64,000 nt of DNA from Notolepis coatsorum (lineage: Eukaryota > Chordata > Actinopteri > Aulopiformes > Paralepididae). Position numbers and translations under genes: made by a program. This document shows, piece by piece, positions 34,870 through 46,076 of the stretch (position 1 is its first letter; each line of letters begins with the position of its first letter). The notes below the pieces were generated by a model. That model was not told the DNA's origin. It did no database searches and worked only from the letters and a program-made list of their open reading frames with translations. Location: contig OZ020598.1 of assembly GCA_963971535.1 (NCBI GenBank), positions 88,233,985-88,297,984 on the forward strand. Reading direction: 5' to 3'.

Positions 34870-35834
34870 CTACTACAGTGCACAGTATCTAACATAGTAT
34901 TACTACAGTGCACAGTATCTAACATAGTATTACTACAGTGCACAGTATCTAACATATTATTACTACAGTGCACAGTATCTAACATAGTATTACTACAGTG
35001 CACAGTATCTAACATAGTATTACTACAGTGCACAGTATCTAACATAGTATTACTACAGTACACATTATCTAACATAGTATTACTACAGTACACAGTATCT
35101 AACATAGTATTACTACAGTGCACAGTATCTAACATAGTATTACTACAGTACACATTATCTAACATAGTATTACAACAGTACACAGTATCTAACATAGTAT
35201 TACTACAGTGCACAGTATCTAACATAGTATTACTACATTGCACAGTATCTAACATAGTATTACTACAGTACACATTATCTAACATAGTATTACTACAGTA
35301 CACAGTATCTAACATAGTATTACTACAGTGCACAGTATCTAACATAGTATTACTACAGTACACATTATCTAACATAGTATTACTACAGTACACATTATCT
35401 AACATAGTATTACTACAGTGCACATTATCTAACATAATATTACTACAGTACACAGTATCTAACATAGTATTACTACAGTACACAGTATCTAACATAGTAT
35501 TACTACAGTACACATTATCTAACATAGTATTACTACAGTACACATTATCTAACATAGTATTACTACAGTACACAGTATCTAACATAGTATTACTACAGTG
35601 CACAGTATCTAACATAGTATTACTACAGTACACATTATCTAACATAATATTACTACAGTACACAGTATCTAACATTGTATTACTACAGTACACATTATCT
35701 AACATAGTATTACTACAGTACACATTATCTAACATAGTATTACTACAGTACACAGTATCTAACATAGTATTACTACAGTACACATTATCTAACATAGTAT
35801 TACTATAGTACACATTATCTAACATAGTATTACT
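34870..35834. repeat. 30-bp minisatellite, left array (about 32 units)
   Basis: Unit TACTACAGTACACATTATCT plus AACATAGTAT. Variable sites: A/G before CACA, T/G after CACA, C/T in TACTAC/TACTAT. The first six or so units are all of the GTGCACAGT type. Same unit and orientation as 49258-52522. Confidence 0.97.
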
Positions 35835-36093
35835 GTGGATGCATGTGTAGGCAGCTCCGCACAAGATCTTTAGGTTGATCTGTGGTGTATTGTTCCAAAA
35901 AGTAGAGTCTATCTTGATCGCTGGTGGTTCTATTTTCTATGCCGTACTCGAAGGCTCGCATGAATGATCTAAAGTTCATAGGATCTCCGTCAAACATGGG
36001 AATCTCCCTGGTTGGGAGTAGCGCCAGATTCTGCTGTGTGACAAGTATATCTGTAATGTCATTCTGTCTTGCCATGACATTTGATAGAACCTG
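35835..36093 (-). pseudogene. Old BEL/Pao gag fragment, inner part
   Basis: The minus strand carries IPMFDGDPMNFRSFMRAFEY and YFLEQYTTDQPKDLVRSC, the conserved start of the gag region (DUF1759-like) of BEL/Pao elements. It ends at the minisatellite. The rest of the same fossil lies at 46547-49257, on the far side of a DNA transposon. Fossil; broken in several places. Confidence 0.7.
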
Positions 36094-36327
36094 GGCCCCG
36101 TTCCCCGTACCTGGATAACTGAGTTAGCCGGATAACTTTCGGTGAAGTCTGACTTAAGCCGGACTTTCCCGTTCCCCGTACCTGGATTGTCCAAATCACC
36201 ATGACAACAGATCCAAAAGTTTGAGCCTGGTCGAGAGCAGGGTTTAAGTTCAAGTTAGCCGGATGAACCATCGCCACGCCCCCGCAAAGAAATGACAGCC
36301 CGTTTCCTGAAATTATTCTACGATCTG

Positions 36328-37732
36328 TGTAACTGAGGGGTACAATTCCCTGACTGTATGGTTAGATATGATACTTACTACCACTACCTCTTGTACTTTA
36401 GACTCTGGCCACCCAGTACTAGGTATGAATAATTATGATAAACACTCCCACCTGATGAAACGGATCCAACACAAATGTACCAAGTCGAAAGTCTGCGTTT
36501 ATTAATAATACATAGCAAAAGGTATGTACAACGATCACTTAATTACATTTATGATTTGAAATAGTATGCACTTTTATGGCAAATGAGTATTCGTAGGTAG
36601 ATCAATATCGAATGTCCAATCTCTGATTGCGCAGGAAGCAAATATACAACCTGGAATATTTAGGGAACAATAGCAATGATACTTGAATGATTATATAGCT
36701 GGATACACTAGGGGAAGGTTCCGACTGCTTGTAGGACAGCTGGAGGGGGGGGTAGAGTCTGGCTGTATCCCGTCTGGCCGAGGGTATCCTGGGAGAGCCC
36801 ACAGTCGTGCGACCCGGTGCCCAGCGATCCTCGATCCACAGATGAAAGCAGTTGGACTCTCTGTGGCCGGCGTCCTCCGGTCCACGATGGAGAGACGTGA
36901 GGCGACCTCGTCGTGTAGAGCGTCTTCTCACCTGTAGTCCTCTCCGGGGGGGGTATTTCCAACACACCGCAGTGTTGGCCTTTATCCATAGAATAATCAA
37001 AGTACTCAAAGCATAATCCAAGCCGGGGAAGGCTAGCCGTCGTCGGTAGAATAATCCAATATACAGGTCCACTCGCTCTTTGGCCTGGAGCTCCTCGGGT
37101 GCAGCTTCACGTGGGGTCAACCACCCTGGATAAGCGTCCAGCTGATGCCCGAAACGATGGGGGTGCTGATTACTATAGAACTCTTACCGCACGAGGCACT
37201 ACATATGAATAGACTATTATTAGCTTAATAGAATACGTCCAACTCGACGATATAGTGCCAAATATGACTATTCAAATATTAATATACACGATGTCTCAAT
37301 GCCGATACTGGGCCGAATTGGCCTTACTGCCCACACGTGGTTCGCGGGGAGGCTTTTGCGTCTGTCACTCTGTTGGAGGGTAAGGAACTGGATTAAAAGA
37401 AAGTTCTACTTTAATAGCGCAGTATATATACGCACTATGAACAAATAGTACCATTAGTGGTGCGGTAGACATATTCCTACGCGGAACTAGGACTTGTCCA
37501 TACATGTTGAGCGGTACGATTGAACCTGGTCTGAGGGGTATGGCGACCTGGCACCAAGGTCTCGTCCAATGGTAGAATGGAGACTATTATGGGATGTTCA
37601 GTAGACTAGAAGGGATATTCAATGCATATTGTACAAGGAATATACAAGGGATATCAGGGGATATACAAATACAATTAAATATATATATATAAATAAATAT
37701 ATATATTCGGTTTAATCTGATCCTTCAGAACA
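36328..37732 (-). repeat. 3' LTR of the BEL/Pao element
   Basis: 1405 bp, ends TG...CA, near-identical to 44016-45420. Any short frame in it is repeated exactly in the other LTR and is not a gene. Confidence 0.93.
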
Positions 37733-37827
37733 GCCGCCCCCTAATTGGTCCCAACCCAATTAGTTAAGCAGAGACAGATTAACCGCACTGTCTACCACTC
37801 AAGGGTTCGCTGTAAGGGTCAGTCAAC

Positions 37828-40800
37828 TCACAAAGTCATAGGGTCATGGTCATCATCGATTGTGTCTGGGAGTCGGGGCAGTTCTATGAGCCTCGCCACA
37901 GGACGGGTGTAAATGCGCCCCTGGACGAGTACTTCAGCTGCTCGGACCTTGCCATCGGCACCGGTGATCACTTTGCTTACGCGGCCAGCCGGCCACATAG
38001 CTCTGGGTAGTGACTGGTCAATAATCATGACGACTGTTCCTTCCGTCAAATTGTCTCTCTCTTTTACCCACTTCTGGCGGGTCTGTAGAGACGGTAGGTA
38101 GTGCAGTAGGAAACTGCTCCAAAACTGGTCGGCTAATACTTGGCTGTACCTCCACATTCGTCGGCCGTTCGCTTCTTCAGGCCGGTACATTGTCTGGGGT
38201 AACGCGGGATCTAGCCGCCCCATCAGGAGGGTGTTGGGGGTGACTGGGTCGACATCTGCTACATCACTGGAGACGTAACCGAGGGGCTTTGAGTTCAATA
38301 CTCCCTCAATCTCCGTGAGGACTGTCATTAGGACTTCTTCCGCCACAGTCTGGGCCCCAAGTACTGCGTACAGGGCTGTCTTTATAGAACGTACTTCTCG
38401 TTCCCAAGTTCCACCGAAGTGGGGTGCGTTTGGGGGGTTGAATTGGAAGTCAATCTGGGCTGGAGCGAGGTGGGTCTTAAGTTCTGGGCCCATAGCTTGG
38501 AAGCTCTCCCTCAGCTCTCTTTCTCCGCCTTTGAAGTTTGTCCCGTGATCGGACAATAATGTAGACGGTTTTCCTTTCCGTGATGTGAATCTTCGGAAGG
38601 CCATAAGGAATGAGTCTGCGCTCATGGTCGGAAGGAGCTCGATATGTATCGCTCTGGTGGTCATGCATTTGAATACAATACCCCACCGCTTCTCGGTGCC
38701 TCTTCCTTTCTTTATGTGCAGCGGGCCAAAACAGTCCATGCCTGTTGAGTGGAATGGCTTGTCGCCGAGTCGGAGGCGACATGGAGGTAGGTCGGCCATC
38801 CGTGGTATGCTGGGCTGCGCGCGCCACTTTCGGCAGTCTAGACAGGTTCGCTGGAAGCGTCGCACCGCCTCTCTTCCTTGAAGTATCCAGTAACGACGTC
38901 TGATTTCCGCGAAGACTCTCTCTGCTCCTGCGTGGTGTACATCCTCGTCGTATTTCTTTATAATCAGCTCTGTGACCTTGTGTCGGCTGTTCAATACGAT
39001 CGGGTACTTAATGTCATCCGGTAAATTGGGGGCTCTCCGCAGGCGACCACCCACTCTGATGAGGGTATGTGTGTCACTCTCGGGGGCCAGATGAATCAAT
39101 CTGCTGTCTGATGGGACGGGCTTTCCTCCCTGTAGACAGTCTAGTTCATCGGGGAACGAGTCTCTCTGGGCTCGTTGCAGTAGAAGCAGTTCTGCTTCCT
39201 CGTAGTCAGTTGCTGACATATCAGCGGGGGACTTAATCTCTGGGTGGTGCCGCAGGAATGTCCGTTGCTGCGCACTCTCTATGGTAATGCAATCGTCTAT
39301 GTTGGGGTCTGCGGAGACAACAGTGCTCAATCCACAGAACATGGGTTTCTTATTCTCAGCCTCCTCGTCACTTGCTTCCCTCGGGGTGGGCGTGGGCCAA
39401 TCTCCTTCCGGGAGCTTGAGGAATGCTGGTCCGTCACTGTAGATGTTATGACGGGTTAAGTCATCTAGGGACATTCCCCGGGTGATGACGTCAGCTGGGT
39501 TGTGTTTTGTATCAACATAGCGCCAGTTTGCTTCTCCGGTTAACTCTTGAATCTCAGTGACTCTGACTCCCACGAAGACTTTGTATTTGCATGAATCCGA
39601 TTTGATCCAGGCGAGTACTGTCGTGGAATCTGACCACAGGATTGTTCTATGCACCGGAATGGTGAGCTCACGTTGGATGAGCGTGGCTAGATGCGCTCCT
39701 GCGAGGGCTGCGCAGAGCTCTAGACGTGGGATAGACTGTTGCTTGCGTGGGGCTATTCTCGAGCGGGCGAGGATGAATGCTGTGTAGATCTCTCCCCCCT
39801 CTTCTTGGGCCCGCAAGTAGGCTACTGATCCGTAGGCGACCTCGGAGGCGTCACTGAAGACGTGTAAATCCATTTTACATGTCTCTGGCCTCACCGTGGG
39901 TGGGAAGTAGCTTCGGCGTATATTAACGCCTGGGAGTGAGTGGAGTTCCATCTCCCACTCTCTCCAGGTGGATGCAAGGTGTGCGGGAATGGGGTCGTCC
40001 CAGCCCTGGTCCTTGTCCCACAATGCTTGTACAATCATCTTTGCCCTGGTGGTGTACGGTAGTATACATCCTAACGGGTCATATTGTCGGGCGAGTGTTC
40101 TGTACACACTCCGTCTGGTGGTCGGTATTGCCGTCGACCTTCCCTGCTCCGTGGTCAGGGGTTTGTGTCTATAGTGGAGCGAATCTGTTTTGAAGCGCCA
40201 CACTAGTCCTAGTGTCATCTCTTGGGCTTCTCCTGGGATTGTGGCCATCCAGGTCTCGCTGCTCGCTGCCTTGTCCTCGGAGGAGAGGCTGCGCAGTATG
40301 TGCGGATCGCTGCTGGCCCACTGCCTGAGATCAAAGCCGCCTTTGATCAGAGAGGCGCGGAGTTTATGTAGGAGAGCCTCGGCTTCTTCCTGGGTCGAAA
40401 CGCTTTGTAGACAGTTATCTACGTAGAAGCTGTTCTTCACACTGTGTCGGACCTCTTCGTCCGCTGCTGGGTCCTCTGCGACATGTCTCTGTAGTGCAAA
40501 TGTAGCACAGCATGGGCTGCATGTAGTTCCGAAAGGGAGGACTTCCCATTGGTAGATGGCTGGGTGCTCATCTCCTGGCCTCTCTCTCCATAGGAACCGC
40601 AACAGGGGCTTGTCCTCCTCTACTAATCTCACCTGCAGGAACATCCCTTTGATATCCCCGCTGATAGCCACCTTGTCCTGGCGGAAGCGGAGTAGTACGC
40701 CTAGTAGGGAGGGGCCGAGTGTAGGACCGGGCAATAGCTCTTTATTCAGATTTTGGGATCCGATCTGGTAGCTGCAGTTAAACACGATGCGGTCTTTGCC

Positions 40801-42744
40801 GTTGTGATGAACCTTGTGGTGGGGCACGTACCACGATTCAGTCGTCTGGTCGGCCTCTTTAATGTCAATCTTTGTGACGTGTCCCGCTGTGATGAGCTTC
40901 TCAATCTCAGCGCGGTATACACTTTCTTGGGCGGGGTCCTTGGCTAAGCGCCGCTCTGTGTTTAGTAGGTACCGCTCTGTGGCGTCTTTCTTTGCGTGAA
41001 AGGTAGGCATCCCTTCCCGCCGCAGGAGTGGCGTGGCGTATCTCAACACGCCGCTGACTGGGACTCTCTTTGTTCCCGTCTCGAGGAGGTTAATGGCGTA
41101 GATGTCGTCTTTAGAGCGAATGTCTTTCTTTTCGTTCTTAAAGGGCATTTGTTCTAAGGTCCATAGCCTCTCTACATGCTGCAGGAGTGCGGTGTTTCCC
41201 TCTGTGACTCGGGAGTGGAGACAGCTAGTGGCTGTGGTTCGGTTGAGAGATTTGGCGAGTGGGCCTTGGAGAGTCCATCCTAGGCGGGTCTCGACTGCTG
41301 CAGGACAGCCTCTGGGTCCGGTATGAACCCGGTCTATCGGGACAATGAGGTCTGCATGGTCGGAGCCTATCAACAGTGTCGGGGTAGCACCGTCTATGAG
41401 TGGGATCGGTAGCTTGCGTAGATGTACATATTTCTCCATCAGCTTGGCTACGGGGTATGTGTACCGCGAGAGTCCTATTTCTTGGCTGGTGAAAGCGTCT
41501 GTAATCCTGTACCGTCGCTCGGGCTGGCCGCTTGCTGCGATAGAGAATGAGACATTCTCGCCCTTTATCGTTTTCAAATCTCTTCTTATTGTCCGAATTG
41601 TCATTTGGTTTTCGCTCCCCCGCAGCCCTAGCTGGGCCGCAGCGGACGCGAGCAGAAGGGTCTTCTCTGACCCATCATCAAGGACGGCGTAAGTGTCCAT
41701 GACTTTATTCTGGTAGCTCAATGTCACACGGACTACCTTTAAGAGCACTCTGGCTCCGCTGCTGCTGGCGGGGTCGATGTACATGACGCTTGCTTTGCTG
41801 CTTGATGGTGCGGGTGGAGGCCGCCGTCTGTTACTGTCGTGGAGTATGTCCAGATGGGCTCCATCGCACCGACTGCACTTTTTCTTTAAGCGGCATTCGG
41901 CTGCCATGTGTGATCGCGCACAGCGAAAACAGCGTCTGTTGGACTTTATCCATTGACTCGCTTCCTCCGCATTCATCTTGGGGAATGAGTCACATTGTGA
42001 CAGCCAGTGTTCTTTCTCACAGTAGGGGCACACTATCTTCCACTTCTCCTTTCTTGAGGGGGTACTGTGGCTCCTACTGCTTGGCACTGACTCCGATTGG
42101 TGCATGACAGTCACCGATCTTCTTCCATCATTTAGTCTCCTGGTTCCTTCTCTGGAGCCAGGGGTGCTCCGTCCGAATGTATCTAGCCGTAAGCTGCTGA
42201 CTTCTCTCGCCAGGAAGTCGGCTAGATCGAGGAGGTTCGGTTCGGGGCCATTAGGGTCTCGGTGGTCTCTCTGCCGCCTAAAGCGCTCCTGTCGGGCGGG
42301 CGGTAGCTTCTCCAAGATCCTCTCTACATTTGAGTTGGCGTATAGTTCATGCCTACCCTTTTCCCTCTGCGCTCCCAGCATCCCTACTAGGGACTGCACT
42401 CTGATGGACAGGTCGTCCAGTGCTCGATTGTCTGTTGCTGGGGGTAGGCGGTCGATGTGCCTGATCTCCTGGATCACGTAATCCCATATACGTCCATATC
42501 TCTGGTCCAACGCTACCAGCGCTGCGGTGTATGGGGTCGTGGAAGTGGCGTAGGCGAGCGCTATGTTGTGCGCGCGGGGTACCTTTAAATGCTTCAGTAG
42601 TATCGCGTATTTATGGCGTTCATCAATGACATCCACCAACATTGTCTCCAGACACATGCGGAGCTCCGTATACTGGGCCCGGTTCTCCTGGGTGAAGTCT
42701 GGTACCATAGGTGTGCCAATGTATGACGCGGATTGTTGATACAT
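37828..42744 (-). CDS. pol: BEL/Pao Gag-Pol polyprotein
   Basis: 1638 codons, ATG start. Order: gag capsid region (about 1-190, DUF1759-like); zinc knuckles (about 238-300, CPYCEKEHWLSQC and CFRCARSHMAAEC); aspartic protease (AVLDDGSEKTLL, about 350); reverse transcriptase (FNCSYQIGSQNLNKELLPGP at about 650, active-site region SFYVDNCLQS at about 775); RNase H (VFSDASEVAYGSVAYLR, about 958); integrase zinc finger (HHAGAERVFAEI...CLDCRKW, about 1270); integrase core (GMDCFGPLHIKKG, LLSDHGTNFKGG, about 1330-1500); and a C-terminal DUF5641-like region (GTVVMIIDQSLPRAMWPAGR). Domain order and sequence style are those of BEL/Pao elements of animals. Open throughout. Confidence 0.93.
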   Translation of the reverse strand: MYQQSASYIGTPMVPDFTQENRAQYTELRMCLETMLVDVIDERHKYAILLKHLKVPRAHNIALAYATSTTPYTAALVALDQRYGRIWDYVIQEIRHIDRLPPATDNRALDDLSIRVQSLVGMLGAQREKGRHELYANSNVERILEKLPPARQERFRRQRDHRDPNGPEPNLLDLADFLAREVSSLRLDTFGRSTPGSREGTRRLNDGRRSVTVMHQSESVPSSRSHSTPSRKEKWKIVCPYCEKEHWLSQCDSFPKMNAEEASQWIKSNRRCFRCARSHMAAECRLKKKCSRCDGAHLDILHDSNRRRPPPAPSSSKASVMYIDPASSSGARVLLKVVRVTLSYQNKVMDTYAVLDDGSEKTLLLASAAAQLGLRGSENQMTIRTIRRDLKTIKGENVSFSIAASGQPERRYRITDAFTSQEIGLSRYTYPVAKLMEKYVHLRKLPIPLIDGATPTLLIGSDHADLIVPIDRVHTGPRGCPAAVETRLGWTLQGPLAKSLNRTTATSCLHSRVTEGNTALLQHVERLWTLEQMPFKNEKKDIRSKDDIYAINLLETGTKRVPVSGVLRYATPLLRREGMPTFHAKKDATERYLLNTERRLAKDPAQESVYRAEIEKLITAGHVTKIDIKEADQTTESWYVPHHKVHHNGKDRIVFNCSYQIGSQNLNKELLPGPTLGPSLLGVLLRFRQDKVAISGDIKGMFLQVRLVEEDKPLLRFLWRERPGDEHPAIYQWEVLPFGTTCSPCCATFALQRHVAEDPAADEEVRHSVKNSFYVDNCLQSVSTQEEAEALLHKLRASLIKGGFDLRQWASSDPHILRSLSSEDKAASSETWMATIPGEAQEMTLGLVWRFKTDSLHYRHKPLTTEQGRSTAIPTTRRSVYRTLARQYDPLGCILPYTTRAKMIVQALWDKDQGWDDPIPAHLASTWREWEMELHSLPGVNIRRSYFPPTVRPETCKMDLHVFSDASEVAYGSVAYLRAQEEGGEIYTAFILARSRIAPRKQQSIPRLELCAALAGAHLATLIQRELTIPVHRTILWSDSTTVLAWIKSDSCKYKVFVGVRVTEIQELTGEANWRYVDTKHNPADVITRGMSLDDLTRHNIYSDGPAFLKLPEGDWPTPTPREASDEEAENKKPMFCGLSTVVSADPNIDDCITIESAQQRTFLRHHPEIKSPADMSATDYEEAELLLLQRAQRDSFPDELDCLQGGKPVPSDSRLIHLAPESDTHTLIRVGGRLRRAPNLPDDIKYPIVLNSRHKVTELIIKKYDEDVHHAGAERVFAEIRRRYWILQGREAVRRFQRTCLDCRKWRAQPSIPRMADLPPCRLRLGDKPFHSTGMDCFGPLHIKKGRGTEKRWGIVFKCMTTRAIHIELLPTMSADSFLMAFRRFTSRKGKPSTLLSDHGTNFKGGERELRESFQAMGPELKTHLAPAQIDFQFNPPNAPHFGGTWEREVRSIKTALYAVLGAQTVAEEVLMTVLTEIEGVLNSKPLGYVSSDVADVDPVTPNTLLMGRLDPALPQTMYRPEEANGRRMWRYSQVLADQFWSSFLLHYLPSLQTRQKWVKERDNLTEGTVVMIIDQSLPRAMWPAGRVSKVITGADGKVRAAEVLVQGRIYTRPVARLIELPRLPDTIDDDHDPMTL

Positions 42745-43158
42745 CGGCGAGCATTGGGGGAGAGGCCTCCTAGGCGAGTCTCCTCCTGCTCCTTGGCGTG
42801 GGCTGGTACCGGCTGTGTACCATGGCCCGCTGGTCCAGGTGCTGTTCCTCGGTGCGGGTCGTGCGTCGTGCTCACCCGTGAATAGCGTCGGGGGTCTGTA
42901 GCGCAGCTCCGCGGGGGTATAGCCTGGGCTGTACTGGACCTCCTGGTCCGGTAGAGTACTGTGCTGTCGTCGGGCGTGGTTCTCCTCCTCTTCCTCTTCG
43001 TCTTCCGTTAGGTCATCCAGGGCTTGTAGTCTCTGATTTAACCTCTCCGCAGTGTATGCTGCTCCTTCCCGGTGGCTGGGTCTCGCTTGGACCGGTTGGG
43101 GAAGGGGGTCTGCGGGGGGTATAAACCTCGTCTGTTGGTCAAGTTCAGGGTCGCTTAC

Positions 43159-43947
43159 TCAGCTAGGGGATGCCGCCCTGGAGTGATGTCTAGACGAGTT
43201 CCTGGAGCCTCTGGTGGAGGGAGGGGGTGTTGTCCTTCTGATCAGCTGTTCTATTAGTTGCGCTTGTGCTCTGTCGCGCTCGGCTTCGCGCTTGGTGAGA
43301 TCCGATTCTCTCTGGGCACCGGTGGCGGCGCGCTGGGCGTCGGCCCGGTCTCTTGCCATATTCTCTTCCATCTGAATGCGTCTTATTTCCAGGCGTATGT
43401 GCTCTTCTTCGCTCCGTTGCTGTATCTGCAATCGATCGCGTTCACCCTGGAGTCTATCGCGTTCAGTAGAGGCTTTCAGGCTGACGAGGAATGCCTGCTG
43501 TAGTGTCCTCTCTGCCTCGCTGGGAGAAGACGGTTGTATAGGGGAGCCGTCCCTTGGGGTACTCCGTGCGGAGTCTTGGAGCTCTATCTCCACGGTGCTC
43601 TCCTCATCTTCTTCCGTGCCGAGTTCTCTCTCGGTAGTGTTGTCTTCCTCCCGGGACTCGTCGGGGACTACTTCTTCGGTATTGGCGGGGTGTAAAGTCA
43701 TGTCTGGTTCCCCCTGGTCCCCACCGTGAGCTGGGTCAGTTACGTTAGAACCCATAGGGGCCTCTATGGTCGGGGTAGCCTGGTCGTTAGGGTTAGACAT
43801 AATTTTACTTTCTAGTTTTACCGCGTTTACTGTTGGTAGAAGACTAGGTTGTTGACTGACAGCGTAAGCCTCTAGGTACTGAGGGAGCTGTCGTTTGCGC
43901 CGCGGGCGTTGTTGGTTAGGAGGATCGTTTCGTGGAGTGTTCATCAT
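43159..43947 (-). CDS. gag: BEL/Pao N-terminal Gag protein
   Basis: About 262 codons from the ATG at 43947 (the frame is open a little further upstream). Acidic, low-complexity N-terminal half (DESREEDNTTERELGTEEDE), then a charged coiled coil (ERDRLQGERDRLQIQQRSEE, ENMARDRADAQRA). Coiled coils ahead of the capsid region are usual in fish BEL/Pao Gag. It sits upstream of the larger frame in the same element. Confidence 0.75.
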   Translation of the reverse strand: MMNTPRNDPPNQQRPRRKRQLPQYLEAYAVSQQPSLLPTVNAVKLESKIMSNPNDQATPTIEAPMGSNVTDPAHGGDQGEPDMTLHPANTEEVVPDESREEDNTTERELGTEEDEESTVEIELQDSARSTPRDGSPIQPSSPSEAERTLQQAFLVSLKASTERDRLQGERDRLQIQQRSEEEHIRLEIRRIQMEENMARDRADAQRAATGAQRESDLTKREAERDRAQAQLIEQLIRRTTPPPSTRGSRNSSRHHSRAASPS

Positions 43948-44015
43948 AGGCCATTTTAATATTAATAACACTATATTAATATTACACTGATTACCCTCCG
44001 GCTCGAAGGACCAAT

Positions 44016-45420
44016 TGTAACTGAGGGGTACAATTCCCTGACTGTATGGTTAGATATGATACTTACTACCACTACCTCTTGTACTTTAGACTCTGGCCAC
44101 CCAGTACTAGGTATGAATAATTATGATAAACACTCCCACCTGATGAAACGGATCCAACACAAATGTACCAAGTCGAAAGTCTGCGTTTATTAATAATACA
44201 TAGCAAAAGGTATGTACAACGATCACTTAATTACATTTATGATTTGAAATAGTATGCACTTTTATGGCAAATGAGTATTCGTAGGTAGATCAATATCGAA
44301 TGTCCAATCTCTGATTGCGCAGGAAGCAAATATACAACCTGGAATATTTAGGGAACAATAGCAATGATACTTGAATGATTATATAGCTGGATACACTAGG
44401 GGAAGGTTCCGACTGCTTGTAGGACAGCTGGAGGGGGGGGTAGAGTCTGGCTGTATCCCGTCTGGCCGAGGGTATCCTGGGAGAGCCCACAGTCGTGCGA
44501 CCCGGTGCCCAGCGATCCTCGATCCACAGATGAAAGCAGTTGGACTCTCTGTGGCCGGCGTCCTCCGGTCCACGATGGAGAGACGTGAGGCGACCTCGTC
44601 GTGTAGAGCGTCTTCTCACCTGTAGTCCTCTCCGGGGGGGGTATTTCCAACACACCGCAGTGTTGGCCTTTATCCATAGAATAATCAAAGTACTCAAAGC
44701 ATAATCCAAGCCGGGGAAGGCTAGCCGTCGTCGGTAGAATAATCCAATATACAGGTCCACTCGCTCTTTGGCCTGGAGCTCCTCGGGTGCAGCTTCACGT
44801 GGGGTCAACCACCCTGGATAAGCGTCCAGCTGATGCCCGAAACGATGGGGGTGCTGATTACTATAGAACTCTTACCGCACGAGGCACTACATATGAATAG
44901 ACTATTATTAGCTTAATAGAATACATCCAACTCGACGATATAGTGCCAAATATGACTATTCAAATATTAATATACACGATGTCTCAATGCCGATACTGGG
45001 CCGAATTGGCCTTACTGCCCACACGTGGTTCGCGGGGAGGCTTTTGCGTCTGTCACTCTGTTGGAGGGTAAGGAACTGGACTAAAAGAAAGTTCTACTTT
45101 AATAGCGCAGTATATATACGCACTATGAACAAATAGTACCATTAGTGGTGCGGTAGACATATTCCTACGCGGAACTAGGACTTGTCCATACATGTTGAGC
45201 GGTACGATTGAACCTGGTCTGAGGGGTATGGCGACCTGGCACCAAGGTCTCGTCCAATGGTAGAATGGAGACTATTATGGGATGTTCAGTAGACTAGAAG
45301 GGATATTCAATGCATATTGTACAAGGAATATACAAGGGATATCAGGGGATATACAAATACAATTAAATATATATATATAAATAAATATATATATTCGGTT
45401 TAATCTGATCCTTCAGAACA
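44016..45420 (-). repeat. 5' LTR of the BEL/Pao element
   Basis: 1405 bp; carries the promoter end for minus-strand transcription. AT repeats (TATATATATAAATAAATATA) lie near its outer end. Confidence 0.93.
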
Positions 45421-45775
45421 ATCTGCATTATACCATTCTGAATTACGTTTTTGTGCTCCATTCTTCCAGAGGGGGCTTTTGAAATGTAAAATAGACCCAA
45501 AATGCTGATACTAAATTCACTTTGTCCTAAATAATGCACGTTATATACCGTGGCGCTCGCTCGGTGCGATGTACACATTATGTGGTTATTTTAATTGTAA
45601 CTGGGATTAAGATGTCTGATGAGATGCGCTGTTTGACGGATTTGAGAAATTGAATGAGCCGTTGACGTCACATTAATGAATGAGCATAAAGAGATAAAAC
45701 TTCATTCAAAATAAAGAATATTCTAAACACGGGTCTCTCGTTCATTAATGTATAAACAATGAATTTATCCCATCT

Positions 45776-45856
45776 GGCACAGTGGCGCAGCGGTAGTGCT
45801 CAATCCTGGCAACCTGGCGACCGGTGTTCGAAACCCCGTGTTTCCAATATAATTTT
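45776..45856 (+). other. tRNA-like sequence in DNA transposon copy 2
   Basis: A box AGTGGCGCAGCGGTAG, B box GGTGTTCGAAACCCC, then T-rich sequence. Not present in copy 1 at the matching place. A tRNA-derived relic or SINE head. Confidence 0.5.
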
Positions 45857-45997
45857 TTGGAATATAATATTAATGATTATATGCCAAAGTAGCCTAGTTT
45901 TAAGTTAAAATATTATAAATCTACATGCATTGAGGATGTCATTCTTTATATAGCTCTCAACGTGCACCAAATTGAATTATTCCTACATCGCAAAAAG

Positions 45998-46076
45998 AAG
46001 GAAAAGACTAGGTTTCGAACCCCGGTCGTCTGCGTGAAAGTCAAAAGAAGAACCCGTTACACCACAGTGGAGATAA
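45998..46076 (-). other. tRNA-Glu-like pseudogene in DNA transposon copy 2
   Basis: On the minus strand: A box GTGGTGTAACGGGTTC, anticodon-loop-like GACTTTCACGC (TTC), B box CCGGGGTTCGAAACC, then TCTTTTCC. It resembles tRNA-Glu(TTC) from the D arm to the T arm; the acceptor stem does not close, so it is likely not functional. Confidence 0.5.

Larger units (their letters stand above)
36323..45425 (-). mobile_element. BEL/Pao LTR retrotransposon, very young, looks whole
   Basis: The element proper is 36328-45420 (9093 bp), coding on the minus strand. ATCTG flanks it on both sides (36323-36327, 45421-45425). LTRs are 1405 bp each and by eye differ at about two bases, which means a very recent insertion. 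Just inside the 5' LTR (minus strand) is a primer-binding-like TGGTCCTTCGAGCCGG; a purine tract (AGGGGGCGG) precedes the 3' LTR. Two main frames are seen with at most about one discontinuity between them, which may be natural to the family. No envelope gene seen. Confidence 0.93.

Noticed and set aside
34870-35834. Regular 30-bp repeats that could suggest a CRISPR array, and long open frames on both strands
   Set aside because: The units are contiguous with no unique spacers, and the genome is eukaryotic. The frames exist only because the unit length is a multiple of three with few stops.
36602-37120. 172-codon minus frame, repeated at 44290-44808
   Set aside because: It lies in both LTRs of the young BEL/Pao element and shows no protein motif; it is LTR sequence.
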